A stretch of DNA of 64,000 nt, from contig NZ_AP021972.1 of the NCBI RefSeq assembly GCF_014168815.1, positions 4,774,001 to 4,838,000 on the forward strand. The letters run 5' to 3'. The notes below the pieces were generated by a model. The model ran no database searches. It was not told the origin of the DNA and was given only the letters and a program-made list of their open reading frames with translations. This DNA comes from Klebsiella sp. WP3-W18-ESBL-02 (lineage in GTDB: Bacteria > Pseudomonadota > Gammaproteobacteria > Enterobacterales > Enterobacteriaceae). Of this stretch, positions 27,940-41,212 are shown in pieces. Position numbers and translations under genes: made by a program. Numbering within the stretch: the first letter of the stretch is position 1; each line of letters starts with the position of its first letter.

Positions 27940-28767
27940 ATGGTCGCCAACGTTCCTGCTAAACGCGGTAGAAAACCCGCCCCTGCTACCGCCGCCGCCG
28001 CAACAGGCCAGGTGCAGTCGCTGACGCGCGGCCTGAAGCTGCTGGAGTGGATTGCCGAATCACACAGCAGCGTGGCGCTGACCGAACTTGCGCAGCAGGC
28101 CGGGCTTCCCAATTCCACTACCCACCGTCTGCTGACGACCATGCAGCAGCTTGGCTTCGTGCGTCAGGTCGGCGAACTGGGCCACTGGGCGGTAGGCGCG
28201 CACGCCTTTATCGTCGGCAGCAGTTTTCTGCAAAGCCGCAACCTGCTGGCGATTGTCCACCCCATTCTGCGTCAGCTGATGGAAGATTCCGGCGAGACGG
28301 TTAACCTGGCGGTACTCGATAAGAGCGACCATCAGGCCATCATTATCGATCAGGTGCAGTGTACGCAGCTGATGCGGATGTCCGCGCCGATTGGCGGTAA
28401 GCTGCCGATGCACGCCTCCGGCGTGGGTAAAGCGTTTTTATCCCAGCTGAGTGAAGAGCAGGTCACCGGGCTGCTGCACCGTAAAGGCCTGCACGCCTAC
28501 ACCCACGCCACGCTGGTGTCGCCGGTACATCTGAAGGACGACCTGGCCCAGACGCGCAAGCGTGGCTATTCGTTTGATGATGAAGAACATGCGCTGGGGC
28601 TGCGCTGCGTGGCGTCTTGCATTTACGACGAGCACCGCGAACCGTTTGCGGCCATCTCCATTTCCGGGCCGATTTCGCGCATTACCGACGACCGGGTCAC
28701 CGAGTTTGGCGCAATGGTGATTAAGGCGGCGAAAGAGGTGACGCTGGCGTACGGCGGCATTAAATAA
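27940..28767 (+). CDS. iclR: Acetate operon repressor IclR
   Basis: IclR represses the glyoxylate-shunt operon aceBAK; glyoxylate and pyruvate are its known effectors. The 275-residue protein has a basic, Ala-rich N-terminus, a winged helix-turn-helix (about 30-90, SSVALTELAQQAGLPNSTTHRLLTTMQQLGF) and the C-terminal IclR effector domain (SAPIGGKLPMHASGVGKAFLS and GYSFDDEEHALGLRCVA). The start is ATG with AAAGGAG. Here aceK is its direct neighbour; K-12 has arpA between them. Confidence 0.97.
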   Translation: MVANVPAKRGRKPAPATAAAATGQVQSLTRGLKLLEWIAESHSSVALTELAQQAGLPNSTTHRLLTTMQQLGFVRQVGELGHWAVGAHAFIVGSSFLQSRNLLAIVHPILRQLMEDSGETVNLAVLDKSDHQAIIIDQVQCTQLMRMSAPIGGKLPMHASGVGKAFLSQLSEEQVTGLLHRKGLHAYTHATLVSPVHLKDDLAQTRKRGYSFDDEEHALGLRCVASCIYDEHREPFAAISISGPISRITDDRVTEFGAMVIKAAKEVTLAYGGIK

Positions 28768-28768
28768 A

Positions 28769-28794
28769 CAAAATGCCCCAGAGGGGGCATTTTC
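28769..28794 (+). terminator. Rho-independent terminator after iclR
   Basis: AAAATGCCCC / GGGGGCATTTT forms a strong stem with a 3-base loop and T tail, directly after the iclR stop codon. Confidence 0.85.
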
Positions 28795-28796
28795 GG

Positions 28797-28882
28797 CAGG
28801 CCTGATAAGCGTAGCGCCATCAGGCAGAACGGCGCGCATTGCCGGATGGTGGCGCAAGCGCCTTATCCGGCCTACGGTCAAG
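28797..28882. repeat. BIME overlapping the 3' end of aceK
   Basis: CCTGATAAGCGTAGCGCCATCAGG and GCCGGATGGTGGCGCAAGCGCCTTATCCGGCC form an inverted REP pair. The right-hand unit lies inside the aceK reading frame. Confidence 0.9.
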
Positions 28883-30604
28883 TTCATAACGCACGCTAAA
28901 CCGCTGGCGGCGGCGGTAGGCGTAAACGTCCTCTACATGCCCATTCTTGATACGCGTCTGCAGGCCACGCCAATAGTCAGCGCTGAATAGTTCGGCGTGC
29001 ATCTCTTCAAACAGCGGCCCGATACGCGGGTCGGCGCACAGCCAGTGGCGAAACTCTTCCGGGAAGACATCGCCCGGCGAGACGCTGTACCACGGTTCGC
29101 TGGCCAGTTCGTCTTCCGGGTAGCGCGGCGGCGGGATCGTGCGGAAATTTACCTCTGTCATATAGCAAATTTCATCGTAGTCGTAGAACACCACGCGCCC
29201 GTGCCGGGTGACGCCGAAGTTCTTAAACAGCATGTCACCGGGAAAAATATTGGCCGCAGCGAGCTGGCGAATGGCATTGCCGTACTCTTCAATTGCATCG
29301 CGCAGCAGCTGCCCTTCAACCTGCTCCAGCCAGAGATTAAGCGGCACCATCCGCCGCTCAATATACAGATGGCTGATCGCGATTTTATCCCCCATATCGA
29401 CGATTTTCGCCGGTGCTTCCTGCAATAACAGCGCCATCAACGCCGGATCTATCTGCCGCTTATCCAGCACGAAGTTTTCAAACTCCTGGGTATCCGCCAT
29501 CCGCCCCACGCGGTCATGCTCTTTGACCAACTGGTAGCAGGCGCGGACGTGCGCGGCGGTCATCTCTTTTTGCGGCGCAAAACGGTCTTTAATGACTTTA
29601 AACACGCGATCAAAACCCGGCAGCGTGAACACCAGCATCACCATACCGCGAATGCCCGGCGCTTCAATAAACCGCTCGTCGGTGCTGGCGATATAGGTCA
29701 GGTATTCGCGATAGCTTTCGGTTTTGGCATGTTTCTGACAGCCAATGGCCATATACAGCTCGGCGGTGGTTTTGCCAGGCAGGATTTCACGCAGCCACTC
29801 CACCAGTGCGGCGGGCAGCGGTGCGTAAACCATAAAATAGGAGCGCGCGAAGCCGAAGACAATACTGGCCTCTTCGGTCGTCGTCAGGCAGGTATCAACA
29901 AACAGCTCCCCTTCATCGGTACGATGAATGGGGATCAGGAACGGTAGCGTGCCAGAGGGGGTAATGAGCTTACCGATAAGCCAGGCCGCTTTGTTACGAT
30001 AAAACAGCTCGTTCGCAATGTGCAGGTGGGACTGACGCAGGGTTTCTGCGTCCAGCGTTTCGCCGAGGTGCGCCATGATATACCCGACGTCGCGAGATTT
30101 ATTCTGCCACGGCAGGCGCAGCGGCAGATCGCTCAGCATTTTGAAAATCACCGCTTCCCAACCAGCATCGGGAAAGAAGTCTTTCGCCAGCGGCCGGGGG
30201 ATCGCCCGAAAGCGGCGCTCCGGCTGCGAACTGAAAATAAATAACCGCTCGGGACTTAACGAGCGGTGGTCAAATAACCGGCAATACACGGAGTTAAAAA
30301 AGCTCTCCGCAATCTCGAAGCGCGGGTAATCCGGTAGCAAACGGGTGTACTGCGCCTTGACGCGAAGCAGGACATCCGCGTCGGTACTTTTGCCATCGGT
30401 GATGCAGCGCAGCTGTTCGACCACCAACCCCACGTGATGGTCATACAGATGAATTCGGCTTTTCATCGCCTGCTGTACGGCGTGCCAGTCGGCCTGTTCA
30501 AAACGCTGCTGTGCGCCGGAGGTAACTTCCAGAAAACGCCCGTACTGGGCATCAAATCCCTGCAAAATGGTCTGCGCAATCAGTAATTCCAGGCCTCGCG
30601 TCAT
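28820..30604 (-). CDS. aceK: Isocitrate dehydrogenase kinase/phosphatase
   Basis: AceK phosphorylates and dephosphorylates isocitrate dehydrogenase, setting the split between the citric acid cycle and the glyoxylate shunt. The body matches E. coli AceK: N-terminal regulatory part GLELLIAQTILQGFDAQYGRF, and kinase fold with PSGTLPFLIPIH, APGIRGMVMLVFTLPGFDRV and GVTRHGRVVFYDYDEICYM. The protein is 594 residues, against 578 in K-12. After RRRQRFSVRY the frame runs into a REP element and adds about 19 residues (ending GNARRSA) instead of the usual short tail. An ATG one codon upstream is equally possible. It is the third gene of aceBAK. Confidence 0.95.
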   Translation of the reverse strand: MTRGLELLIAQTILQGFDAQYGRFLEVTSGAQQRFEQADWHAVQQAMKSRIHLYDHHVGLVVEQLRCITDGKSTDADVLLRVKAQYTRLLPDYPRFEIAESFFNSVYCRLFDHRSLSPERLFIFSSQPERRFRAIPRPLAKDFFPDAGWEAVIFKMLSDLPLRLPWQNKSRDVGYIMAHLGETLDAETLRQSHLHIANELFYRNKAAWLIGKLITPSGTLPFLIPIHRTDEGELFVDTCLTTTEEASIVFGFARSYFMVYAPLPAALVEWLREILPGKTTAELYMAIGCQKHAKTESYREYLTYIASTDERFIEAPGIRGMVMLVFTLPGFDRVFKVIKDRFAPQKEMTAAHVRACYQLVKEHDRVGRMADTQEFENFVLDKRQIDPALMALLLQEAPAKIVDMGDKIAISHLYIERRMVPLNLWLEQVEGQLLRDAIEEYGNAIRQLAAANIFPGDMLFKNFGVTRHGRVVFYDYDEICYMTEVNFRTIPPPRYPEDELASEPWYSVSPGDVFPEEFRHWLCADPRIGPLFEEMHAELFSADYWRGLQTRIKNGHVEDVYAYRRRQRFSVRYELDRRPDKALAPPSGNARRSA

Positions 30605-30609
30605 CATTG

Positions 30610-30704
30610 TTCCCCATCCGGCATAGAGTCATACCGGATGGCGCATTCGCTTATCCGGCCTACATATCGTTGTAGGCCCGGTAAGCGCTGCGCCACCGGG
30701 CATT
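30610..30704. repeat. REP cluster between aceA and aceK
   Basis: CCCATCCGGCATAGAGTC, then ACCGGATGGCGCATTCGCTTATCCGGCC, then GTAGGCCCGGTAAGCGCTGCGCCACCGGGC. In E. coli a REP cluster at this spot accounts for the sharp fall in expression from aceA to aceK. Confidence 0.88.
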
Positions 30705-30706
30705 AA

Positions 30707-32011
30707 TCAGAACTGCGACTCTTCGGTCGAACCGGTCAGCGCGGTCACCGAGGAGGTTCCGCCCTGAATAATGGTGGTGACATTATCGAAGTAGCCGGTG
30801 CCCACCTCCTGCTGGTGAGAAACAAAGGTGTAGCCATCTTTCGCCGCCGCGAACTCTGCCTGCTGAACCTTTTCAACGTAGTGCTTCATCCCTTCGCCCT
30901 GCGCGTAGGCGTGCGCCAGGTCGAACATGTTGAACCACATGCTGTGGATACCGGCCAGTGTGATGAACTGGTATTTGTAGCCCATGTCAGACAGCTGCTG
31001 CTGGAAGCTGGCGATGGTTTTGTCGTCCAACTTTTTCTGCCAGTTGAACGACGGCGAGCAGTTGTAGGCCAGCAGTTTGCCAGGGTATTTCGCGTGGATA
31101 GCATCGGCAAAGCGCTTCGCCAGTTCCAGGTCCGGCGTGGAGGTTTCACACCACACCAGGTCAGCATAGGGTGCGTACGCCAGGCCACGGCTAATCGCCT
31201 GCTCAATGCCTGCGCGAGTACGGTAGAAACCTTCACTGGTGCGCTCGCCGGTAATGAAGTCGCTATCGTACGGGTCGCAGTCGGAGGTGATAAGGTCCGC
31301 CGCGTCGGCATCGGTACGGGCAATCAGCAGGGTCGGTACGCCCATGACATCAGCCGCCAGGCGCGCGGCGACCAGTTTCTGAACCGCTTCCTGCGTGGGC
31401 ACCAGCACTTTGCCGCCCATATGACCGCATTTCTTCACCGACGCCAGCTGATCTTCAAAGTGTACCGCCGCTGCACCGGCCGCAATCATCGATTTCATCA
31501 GTTCAAAGGCGTTCAGCACCCCGCCGAAACCCGCTTCCGCATCGGCAACGATCGGCAGGAAATAATCAACGTAACGCGGATCGTTTGGTTCGATACCGTT
31601 CGCCCACTGGATCTGATCCGCACGGCGGAAAGTGTTGTTGATCCGATCGACCACCGCAGGCACTGAGTTCGCAGGATAGAGCGATTGATCCGGGTACATG
31701 CTGGAAGCCAGGTTCGCGTCCGCCGCGACCTGCCAGCCAGAGAGGTAAATCGCCTCAATGCCCGCCTTCGCCTGCTGTAACGCCTGGCCGCCGGTCAGCG
31801 CGCCAAGGCTGTTAACGTAGCCCTTTTTCGCTTCACCGTGCAGCAGGCGCCACATTCTGGCCGCGCCCAACTGCGCCAGCGTACATTCCGGGTTGACCGA
31901 ACCGCGCAGTTTCACCACTTCCTCCGCGCTGTACGGGCGCTTGATGCCTTCCCAACGTGGCTGCGTCCATTCTTGTTGTAATGCTTCGATTTGTTGAGTA
32001 CGAGTTTTCAT
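30707..32011 (-). CDS. aceA: Isocitrate lyase
   Basis: AceA splits isocitrate into glyoxylate and succinate, the first step of the glyoxylate shunt. The 434 residues equal E. coli AceA. The catalytic motif KKCGHMGGK (Cys near 195) is intact, with metal-binding PIVADAEAGFGG and the NCSPSFNW block. The start MKTRTQQIEALQ is preferred over an ATG five codons upstream because it matches the family and follows GGAG. aceB ends 31 bases upstream in the same operon. Confidence 0.98.
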   Translation of the reverse strand: MKTRTQQIEALQQEWTQPRWEGIKRPYSAEEVVKLRGSVNPECTLAQLGAARMWRLLHGEAKKGYVNSLGALTGGQALQQAKAGIEAIYLSGWQVAADANLASSMYPDQSLYPANSVPAVVDRINNTFRRADQIQWANGIEPNDPRYVDYFLPIVADAEAGFGGVLNAFELMKSMIAAGAAAVHFEDQLASVKKCGHMGGKVLVPTQEAVQKLVAARLAADVMGVPTLLIARTDADAADLITSDCDPYDSDFITGERTSEGFYRTRAGIEQAISRGLAYAPYADLVWCETSTPDLELAKRFADAIHAKYPGKLLAYNCSPSFNWQKKLDDKTIASFQQQLSDMGYKYQFITLAGIHSMWFNMFDLAHAYAQGEGMKHYVEKVQQAEFAAAKDGYTFVSHQQEVGTGYFDNVTTIIQGGTSSVTALTGSTEESQF

Positions 32012-32042
32012 GTGCAGATGCTCCATATTGTTATGTGGTGAA

Positions 32043-33644
32043 TTACGCCAGCAGGCGGTAGCCCGGCAGGGTCAGGAAGTCGATCAGTTCGTCGGAGGTG
32101 GTGATTTGCTCCATCAGGCGCGCGGCATCGTCAAAACGGCCGCCATTGAAGCGGGCTTCGCCCAGCTCGCCTTTAATTACCTGCAGTTCTTCCGTCAGCA
32201 TCTGGCGGAACAGCGGCTTGGTTACCGGTTTGCCGTTGCTGAGGGTTTTCTGATGATGGATCCACTGCCAGATGGAGGTACGCGAGATTTCAGCGGTCGC
32301 CGCATCTTCCATCAGGCCATAAATCGGTACGCAGCCGTTGCCAGAAATCCACGCTTCGATGTACTGCACCGCAACGCGAATATTGGCGCGCATCCCCTCT
32401 TCGGTTCGCTCACCGTTGCACGGCGCCAGCAGCTGTTCAGCGGTTATCGGCGCATCATCGGCGCGGGAAACGCTGAGCTGATTTTGACGATTGCCCAGCA
32501 CCTCGTTAAACACGGCCATGGCGGTATCCGCCAGCCCCGGGTGGGCCACCCAGGTGCCGTCGTGACCGTTGTTGGCCTCCAGCGCTTTATCGGCTTTGAC
32601 TTTATTCAGCACCAGCGCATTACGTTCAGCGTCTTTGTTCGGGATAAACGCCGCCATGCCGCCCATCGCAAACGCGCCGCGCTTGTGGCAGGTTTTAATC
32701 AGCAGTCGTGAATAGGCGCTGAGGAAGGGTTTATCCATCGTGACCACCTGGCGGTCCGGCAGCACGCGATCCGGGTGGTTCTTCAGCGTTTTGATGTAGC
32801 TGAAGATGTAGTCCCAGCGCCCGCAGTTCAGACCAACAATATGGTCACGCAGGGCGTGCAGAATTTCGTCCATCTGGAAGACGGCAGGCAGCGTTTCAAT
32901 CAGCAGCGTAGCCTTGATGGTGCCGCGCGGCAGGTTGAAACGGTCTTCGGTATAGCAGAAGACATCATTCCACCAGGCGGCTTCCTGCCAGGCCTGCGTT
33001 TTCGGCAGGTAGAAATAAGGGCCGCTGCCTTTTGCCAGCAGCGCTTTGTGGTTGTGGAAGAAATACAGCGCAAAATCGAACAGGCTGCCCGGGATCGCTT
33101 CGCCGCGCCAGGTCACGTGCTTTTCGGGCAGGTGAAGGCCACGCACGCGGCAAACCAGCACCGCCGGGTTCGGTTGAAGCTGATAGATTTTGCCCGCTTC
33201 GTTGGTATAGCTGATGGTGCCGTTGACGGCGTCGCGCAGGTTGATCTGCCCTTCAATCACCTTGTTCCAGTCCGGAGCCAGTGAGTCTTCAAAATCAGCC
33301 ATGAACACTTTCACGTTGGCGTTCAGGGCATTGATCACCATTTTGCGTTCAACGGGCCCGGTAATTTCAACGCGACGATCCTGCAGGTCGGCAGGAATGC
33401 CGCGCACCTGCCAGTTACCTTTACGAATGGAAGCTGTTTCCGAAATAAAATCAGGAAGTTTGCCGTCGTCAATATCCTGCTGCTGCTGAATACGTGCGGC
33501 CAGCAGTTTATTGCGCTTTGGCGTAAATCGAGTCACCAGTTCGGTCAGAAACTCCACCGCTTCCGCCGTCAAAACCTGCTTTTCCTGCTCGCCAGAAGGC
33601 TTCAGAAAAGCCAGTTCATCGGTTGTTGTGGCCTGTTGTGTCAT
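32043..33644 (-). CDS. aceB: Malate synthase A
   Basis: AceB condenses glyoxylate with acetyl-CoA to malate. The 533 residues match the E. coli enzyme. Motifs include the catalytic region VFMADFEDSLAPDWNKVIEGQ, KATLLIETLPAVFQMDEILH, NCGRWDYIFSYIKT and the C-terminal GNGCVPIYGLMEDAATAEISR with the catalytic Asp. The start is MTQQATTTDELAFLKP; an ATG five codons earlier is less likely. It is the first gene of aceBAK, behind the IclR site. Confidence 0.98.
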   Translation of the reverse strand: MTQQATTTDELAFLKPSGEQEKQVLTAEAVEFLTELVTRFTPKRNKLLAARIQQQQDIDDGKLPDFISETASIRKGNWQVRGIPADLQDRRVEITGPVERKMVINALNANVKVFMADFEDSLAPDWNKVIEGQINLRDAVNGTISYTNEAGKIYQLQPNPAVLVCRVRGLHLPEKHVTWRGEAIPGSLFDFALYFFHNHKALLAKGSGPYFYLPKTQAWQEAAWWNDVFCYTEDRFNLPRGTIKATLLIETLPAVFQMDEILHALRDHIVGLNCGRWDYIFSYIKTLKNHPDRVLPDRQVVTMDKPFLSAYSRLLIKTCHKRGAFAMGGMAAFIPNKDAERNALVLNKVKADKALEANNGHDGTWVAHPGLADTAMAVFNEVLGNRQNQLSVSRADDAPITAEQLLAPCNGERTEEGMRANIRVAVQYIEAWISGNGCVPIYGLMEDAATAEISRTSIWQWIHHQKTLSNGKPVTKPLFRQMLTEELQVIKGELGEARFNGGRFDDAARLMEQITTSDELIDFLTLPGYRLLA

Positions 33645-33750
33645 GGTGCAGCTCCTCATTAGTGATCCGAATAGTTTCCCCGACTGATGAACGGACGATC
33701 GTTGCGTCGTTTTCGCTCAATGTTTTTAAGCCTAATCGCAAAAAATAAAA

Positions 33751-33769
33751 AATCAAAAACGATTTCCAT
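33751..33769. promoter_or_regulatory. IclR operator upstream of aceBAK
   Basis: On the leftward strand, TGGAAATCGTTTTTGATT is the same as the IclR box I of the E. coli aceB promoter (consensus TGGAAATNATTTCCA). It lies about 110 bases before the aceB start. The surrounding AT-rich tract also resembles an IHF-binding region. Confidence 0.75.
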
Positions 33770-33846
33770 TTTTAATTAAAATTAATCGCAACATATTGAT
33801 TGGATTGAATTTAAAAATTCATATTTATGTGGGGTAGTTTTCGAAA

Positions 33847-33872
33847 ACAAAAAAGGCACCCGAAGGTGCCTG
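33847..33872 (-). terminator. Rho-independent terminator of metA
   Basis: Read leftward, GGCACC-TTCG-GGTGCC is followed by six T. It lies about 45 bases after the metA stop codon. Confidence 0.9.
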
Positions 33873-33915
33873 TTTAAGAATGCTGAAACGCTTTAGGATC
33901 GTGAAGAGTAGCGGA

Positions 33916-34845
33916 TCAATCCAGCGTGGGGTTCATATTCCGCAGATCGTACGGTGTGATCTGGTAGACGTAGTAGTTGAGCCAGTTCGCAAACAGCAAA
34001 TTGCCATGGCTGCGCCAGGTGGCATGCGGTTTGTTTTGCGGGTCATCTTTCGGAAAGTAGTTATAGGGGACCTGTGGGTCCAGACCCGCATCCACGTCGC
34101 GGAAAAACTCGCTCGCCAGCGTATGTGCGTCGTACTCCGGATGACCGGTAACGAAGGCAATACGTTTATCTTTACTGGCAAACAGGTAAGCATCACCCTC
34201 CGCAGTTTCTGCAAGAATTTCCAGGTCGGTAAAATCGCGAATCAGTTTCGCCGGGAAGTCCGCGTAGCGAGAATGCGGCGCCAGGAAAGTATCATCAAAT
34301 CCGCGAGTCAGCAGGGCATGTGGATGAAGAATATGATGCTCATAGACGCCGGAAAGTTTATCGTCGCGAGTTTGCTTTGGTATTCCGTAGAGAATATTGA
34401 GTGCGGCCTGTACCGCCCAACAGACAAAGAGCGTCGAGGTGACGTGATCTTTTGCCCACTCCAGCACCTGCTGGATCTGCGGCCAGTAGGCGACGTCGTT
34501 AAACTCAACCAGGCCGAGCGGCGCGCCGGTGACGATCAGACCATCGAAATTCTGGTCGCGAATGTCGTCGAAATTACAGTAAAAGTTGTTCAAATGCTCG
34601 GTTGGCGTATTACGCGATTCACGCGCATCGATGCGCAGCAGCTGGATGTCCAACTGTAGCGGCGAGTTTGATAGCAAGCGTAAGAACTGGTTTTCTGTCT
34701 CTATCTTCTTCGGCATCAGGTTCAGGATCAGCACCTTCAGAGGACGAATTTCCTGACCTGTAGCACGCGATGTCGTCATTACAAAGACGTTCTCATCACG
34801 CAAGAAATTGACGGCTGGTAGCTCGTCCTGCACCCGAATCGGCAT
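33916..34845 (-). CDS. metA: Homoserine O-succinyltransferase
   Basis: MetA activates homoserine with succinyl-CoA, the committed step of methionine synthesis. The 309 residues match E. coli MetA: MPIRVQDELPAVNFL, catalytic Cys in TLFVCWAVQAALNILYGIP (about residue 142), and His/Glu in VTGHPEYDAHTLASEF (about 235-237). It is monocistronic. Repression by MetJ is indicated by four tandem met boxes directly upstream. In E. coli the N-terminal stretch makes the protein heat-labile and a protease target. Confidence 0.98.
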   Translation of the reverse strand: MPIRVQDELPAVNFLRDENVFVMTTSRATGQEIRPLKVLILNLMPKKIETENQFLRLLSNSPLQLDIQLLRIDARESRNTPTEHLNNFYCNFDDIRDQNFDGLIVTGAPLGLVEFNDVAYWPQIQQVLEWAKDHVTSTLFVCWAVQAALNILYGIPKQTRDDKLSGVYEHHILHPHALLTRGFDDTFLAPHSRYADFPAKLIRDFTDLEILAETAEGDAYLFASKDKRIAFVTGHPEYDAHTLASEFFRDVDAGLDPQVPYNYFPKDDPQNKPHATWRSHGNLLFANWLNYYVYQITPYDLRNMNPTLD

Positions 34846-34864
34846 AACCTTATTACCTCACAGC

Positions 34865-34896
34865 ATACGTATAAACGTTTAGACATCCAGACAGCT
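34865..34896 (-). promoter_or_regulatory. MetJ operator: four tandem met boxes
   Basis: Four contiguous 8-mers, read leftward AGCTGTCT, GGATGTCT, AAACGTTT and ATACGTAT, each match the met box AGACGTCT at 6 of 8 positions. They lie 20 bases upstream of the metA start. MetJ with S-adenosylmethionine binds such arrays cooperatively. Confidence 0.85.
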
Positions 34897-35002
34897 AACG
34901 ATACCCAGAATTCAACAAAATGTCGAGCCTGCATGTTCAAGGTGAGAAAGTTTCAATTACCCTGCGGTAGAATGCGGAAACGATTCTGAGAGGGATATTA
35001 AA

Positions 35003-35437
35003 GTGATTATACGACGTTCAGTGCACCATGAAGGCGAACAGCTGATCGCGATCTGGTGCCGTTCGGTTGATGCCACGCATCATTTTCTTTCCGCGCAGGA
35101 CAGAACAGCGATTGAAACACAGGTACGCGCGTTTTTGCCCGGTGCCCCGCTATGGGTGGCTGCGAATGCTAATGATACGCCTGTAGCGTTTATGCTGCTG
35201 TCAGAGCATCACCTGGAGGCGCTGTTTGTCGATCCTGATGTGCGTGGTAGCGGTGTTGGGCGTCAACTGGTTGAACATGCGCTGTCGCTGATTGCCGATT
35301 TAACGACGGATGTGAACGAGCAGAATGCGCAGGCCTTAGAGTTCTATCAGAGGATGGGATTTGATGTTACCGGGCGATCGGAGACGGATGACCATGGCCG
35401 GCCTTATCCGCTACTGCATTTGCGTCACAAACTGTAG
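35003..35437 (+). CDS. yjaB: GNAT family N-acetyltransferase YjaB
   Basis: A 144-residue acetyltransferase of the GCN5 family. The acetyl-CoA loop is DVRGSGVGRQLVEHAL (motif V/I-R-G-x-G-x-G). The C-terminal fold signature is QNAQALEFYQRMGFDVTGRSETDDHGRPYPLL. It starts at GTG with AGGGA upstream. In E. coli the protein is known as YjaB, an acetyltransferase whose physiological substrate is not established. yjaA, next to it in K-12, is absent here. Confidence 0.92.
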   Translation: MIIRRSVHHEGEQLIAIWCRSVDATHHFLSAQDRTAIETQVRAFLPGAPLWVAANANDTPVAFMLLSEHHLEALFVDPDVRGSGVGRQLVEHALSLIADLTTDVNEQNAQALEFYQRMGFDVTGRSETDDHGRPYPLLHLRHKL

Positions 35438-35442
35438 GTCCG

Positions 35443-35476
35443 TAGGCCGGATAAGGCGAGGCAGCCATCCGGCAAT
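35443..35476. repeat. REP element between yjaB and the rRNA operon
   Basis: GTAGGCCGGATAAGGCGAGGCAGCCATCCGGCA is one REP palindrome. Confidence 0.85.
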
Positions 35477-35508
35477 GTGCACAATGCCGCATCCCACAAG
35501 GCGCAGAC

Positions 35509-35541
35509 GCAAAAAAGCCCATCCGTCAGGATGGGCTTCTT
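35509..35541 (-). terminator. Rho-independent terminator of the rRNA operon
   Basis: Read leftward, GAAGCCCATC-CTGAC-GGATGGGCTTTTTT is the standard rrn terminator hairpin, 11 bases after the 5S 3' end. Confidence 0.93.
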
Positions 35542-35551
35542 CACTTAATTG

Positions 35552-35671
35552 ATGCCTGGCAGTTCCCTACTCTCGCATGGGGAGACCCCACACTACCATC
35601 GGCGCTACGGCGTTTCACTTCTGAGTTCGGCATGGGGTCAGGTGGGACCACCGCGCTACGGCCGCCAGGCA
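35552..35671 (-). rRNA. rrf: 5S ribosomal RNA
   Basis: Exactly 120 bases, starting TGCCTGGCGGCCGTAGCGC and ending GGGAACTGCCAGGCAT as in E. coli, with matching terminal helix arms. It lies 92 bases downstream of 23S in the same operon. The standard spacer carries no distal tRNA. Confidence 0.98.
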
Positions 35672-35763
35672 AATTCTGTATTAACCCGCTTTTCGCCGGT
35701 CAATGTAATCTGTAATCAATGCTGAAAATCGTCTCAATTTCGCCAAAACATCTTCGGCGTTGT

Positions 35764-38670
<2,907 letters not shown>

Positions 38671-38889
38671 TCACAACCCGAAGATGTTTCGTAAAACACC
38701 ATCGTGTTGCGAAAATTTGAGAGACTCGAACACACCGCTTATCTGTTCTTATTACGGAGAACAGACACAGTGTGTCGTTTCAATTTTCAGCTTGATCCAG
38801 ATTTTTAAAGAGCAAATATCTCAAACAAGACTCGGAAGTCTGTTTTGAGATACTAAGGTCGGCGACTTTCACTCACACTAACCAGCAAG

Positions 38890-38965
38890 TGGCGTCCCCT
38901 AGGGGATTCGAACCCCTGTTACCGCCGTGAAAGGGCGGTGTCCTGGGCCTCTAGACGAAGGGGAC
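38890..38965 (-). tRNA. gltT: tRNA-Glu (anticodon TTC)
   Basis: A 76-base tRNA with encoded CCA: acceptor GTCCCCT / AGGGGAC, anticodon loop CCTTTCACG containing TTC, and T loop GGTTCGAATCC. It lies in the 16S-23S spacer, as in the rrnE-type operons of E. coli, and is cut from the rRNA transcript. The locus symbol by position would be the gltV equivalent; the sequence alone cannot separate the copies. Confidence 0.97.
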
Positions 38966-39050
38966 ACTGAAGTCTCAATCGCAAGACGCCTTGCTATTTA
39001 CTTTTCATCAGACAATCTGTGTGAGCACTTCAAAGAACGCTTCTTTAAGG

Positions 39051-40590
<1,540 letters not shown>

Positions 40591-40718
40591 AAGTTTGATG
40601 CTCGTGAATTAAACTTCGTAATGAATTACGTGTTCACTCAGAGACTTGGTATTCATTTTTCGTCTTGCGACGTTAAGAATCCGTATCTTCGAGTGCCCAC
40701 ACAGATTGTCTGATAAAT

Positions 40719-40730
40719 TGTTAAAGAGCA
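40719..40730 (-). promoter_or_regulatory. rRNA leader boxA antitermination site
   Basis: Read leftward, TGCTCTTTAACA is the conserved boxA of the rrn leader, bound by NusB/S10. It is followed by AATTTATC, typical of rrn leaders. Confidence 0.85.
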
Positions 40731-40768
40731 GTGCAACACGGCTTTCGCTCACTGTTGCGAGGTGGCGT

Positions 40769-40796
40769 ATATTACGCCTTCCTCTTTCAGAGTCAA
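40769..40796 (-). promoter_or_regulatory. rRNA operon promoter P2
   Basis: Read leftward, -35 TTGACT and -10 TAATAT are separated by 16 bases, followed by a GC-rich discriminator (ACGCC). Confidence 0.85.
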
Positions 40797-40880
40797 CCCT
40801 GATTTTCAGGATTTTTTCTCTTCAACCTAACCGGCTAGTTGCTGTGAAGTGATTCACATCCGCCGTGTCGATGGAGGCGC

Positions 40881-40908
40881 ATTATAGGGAGTTTCCCTGA
40901 GGCCGCAA
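40881..40908 (-). promoter_or_regulatory. rRNA operon promoter P1
   Basis: Read leftward, -35 TTGCGG and -10 TATAAT are separated by 16 bases, with discriminator GCGCC. An AT-rich stretch suitable as an UP element lies upstream. The P1-P2 distance is about 112 bases, as in other enterobacterial rrn operons. Confidence 0.88.
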
Positions 40909-41089
40909 CCCTTAAATTGCAGAAAAATGACTGACTGCTGCATTCCACAGCAGAACCCCGCCTTATACCCATTTACACACAGAGTTATCCACAAAAATAA
41001 GGATCTCTTTCGAGAGTCACCTGGTTTTATTCCTCATCTATAGAGATGAAATAATGGAATTGAGGTAAAGAGAAAAATTCGCGAGCGTT

Positions 41090-41105
41090 GCGCAAACGTT
41101 TTCGT
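41090..41105 (+). promoter_or_regulatory. PurR operator of purHD
   Basis: GCGCAAACGTTTTCGT matches the PurR consensus ACGCAAACGTTTGCGT at 14 of 16 positions. It lies about 108 bases before purH. The leader between holds a GCCCC-GTAA-GGGGC hairpin (41131-41144) of unknown role. Confidence 0.85.
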
Positions 41106-41212
41106 TACAATGCCCCCGCAAAACAAGGATGCCCCGTAAGGGGCGTTAGCTGAGTTTTTAGCCAAGAATTCACCTAACGCTCTCTGTAATAGTCAAATCC
41201 AGGGGATTTACC

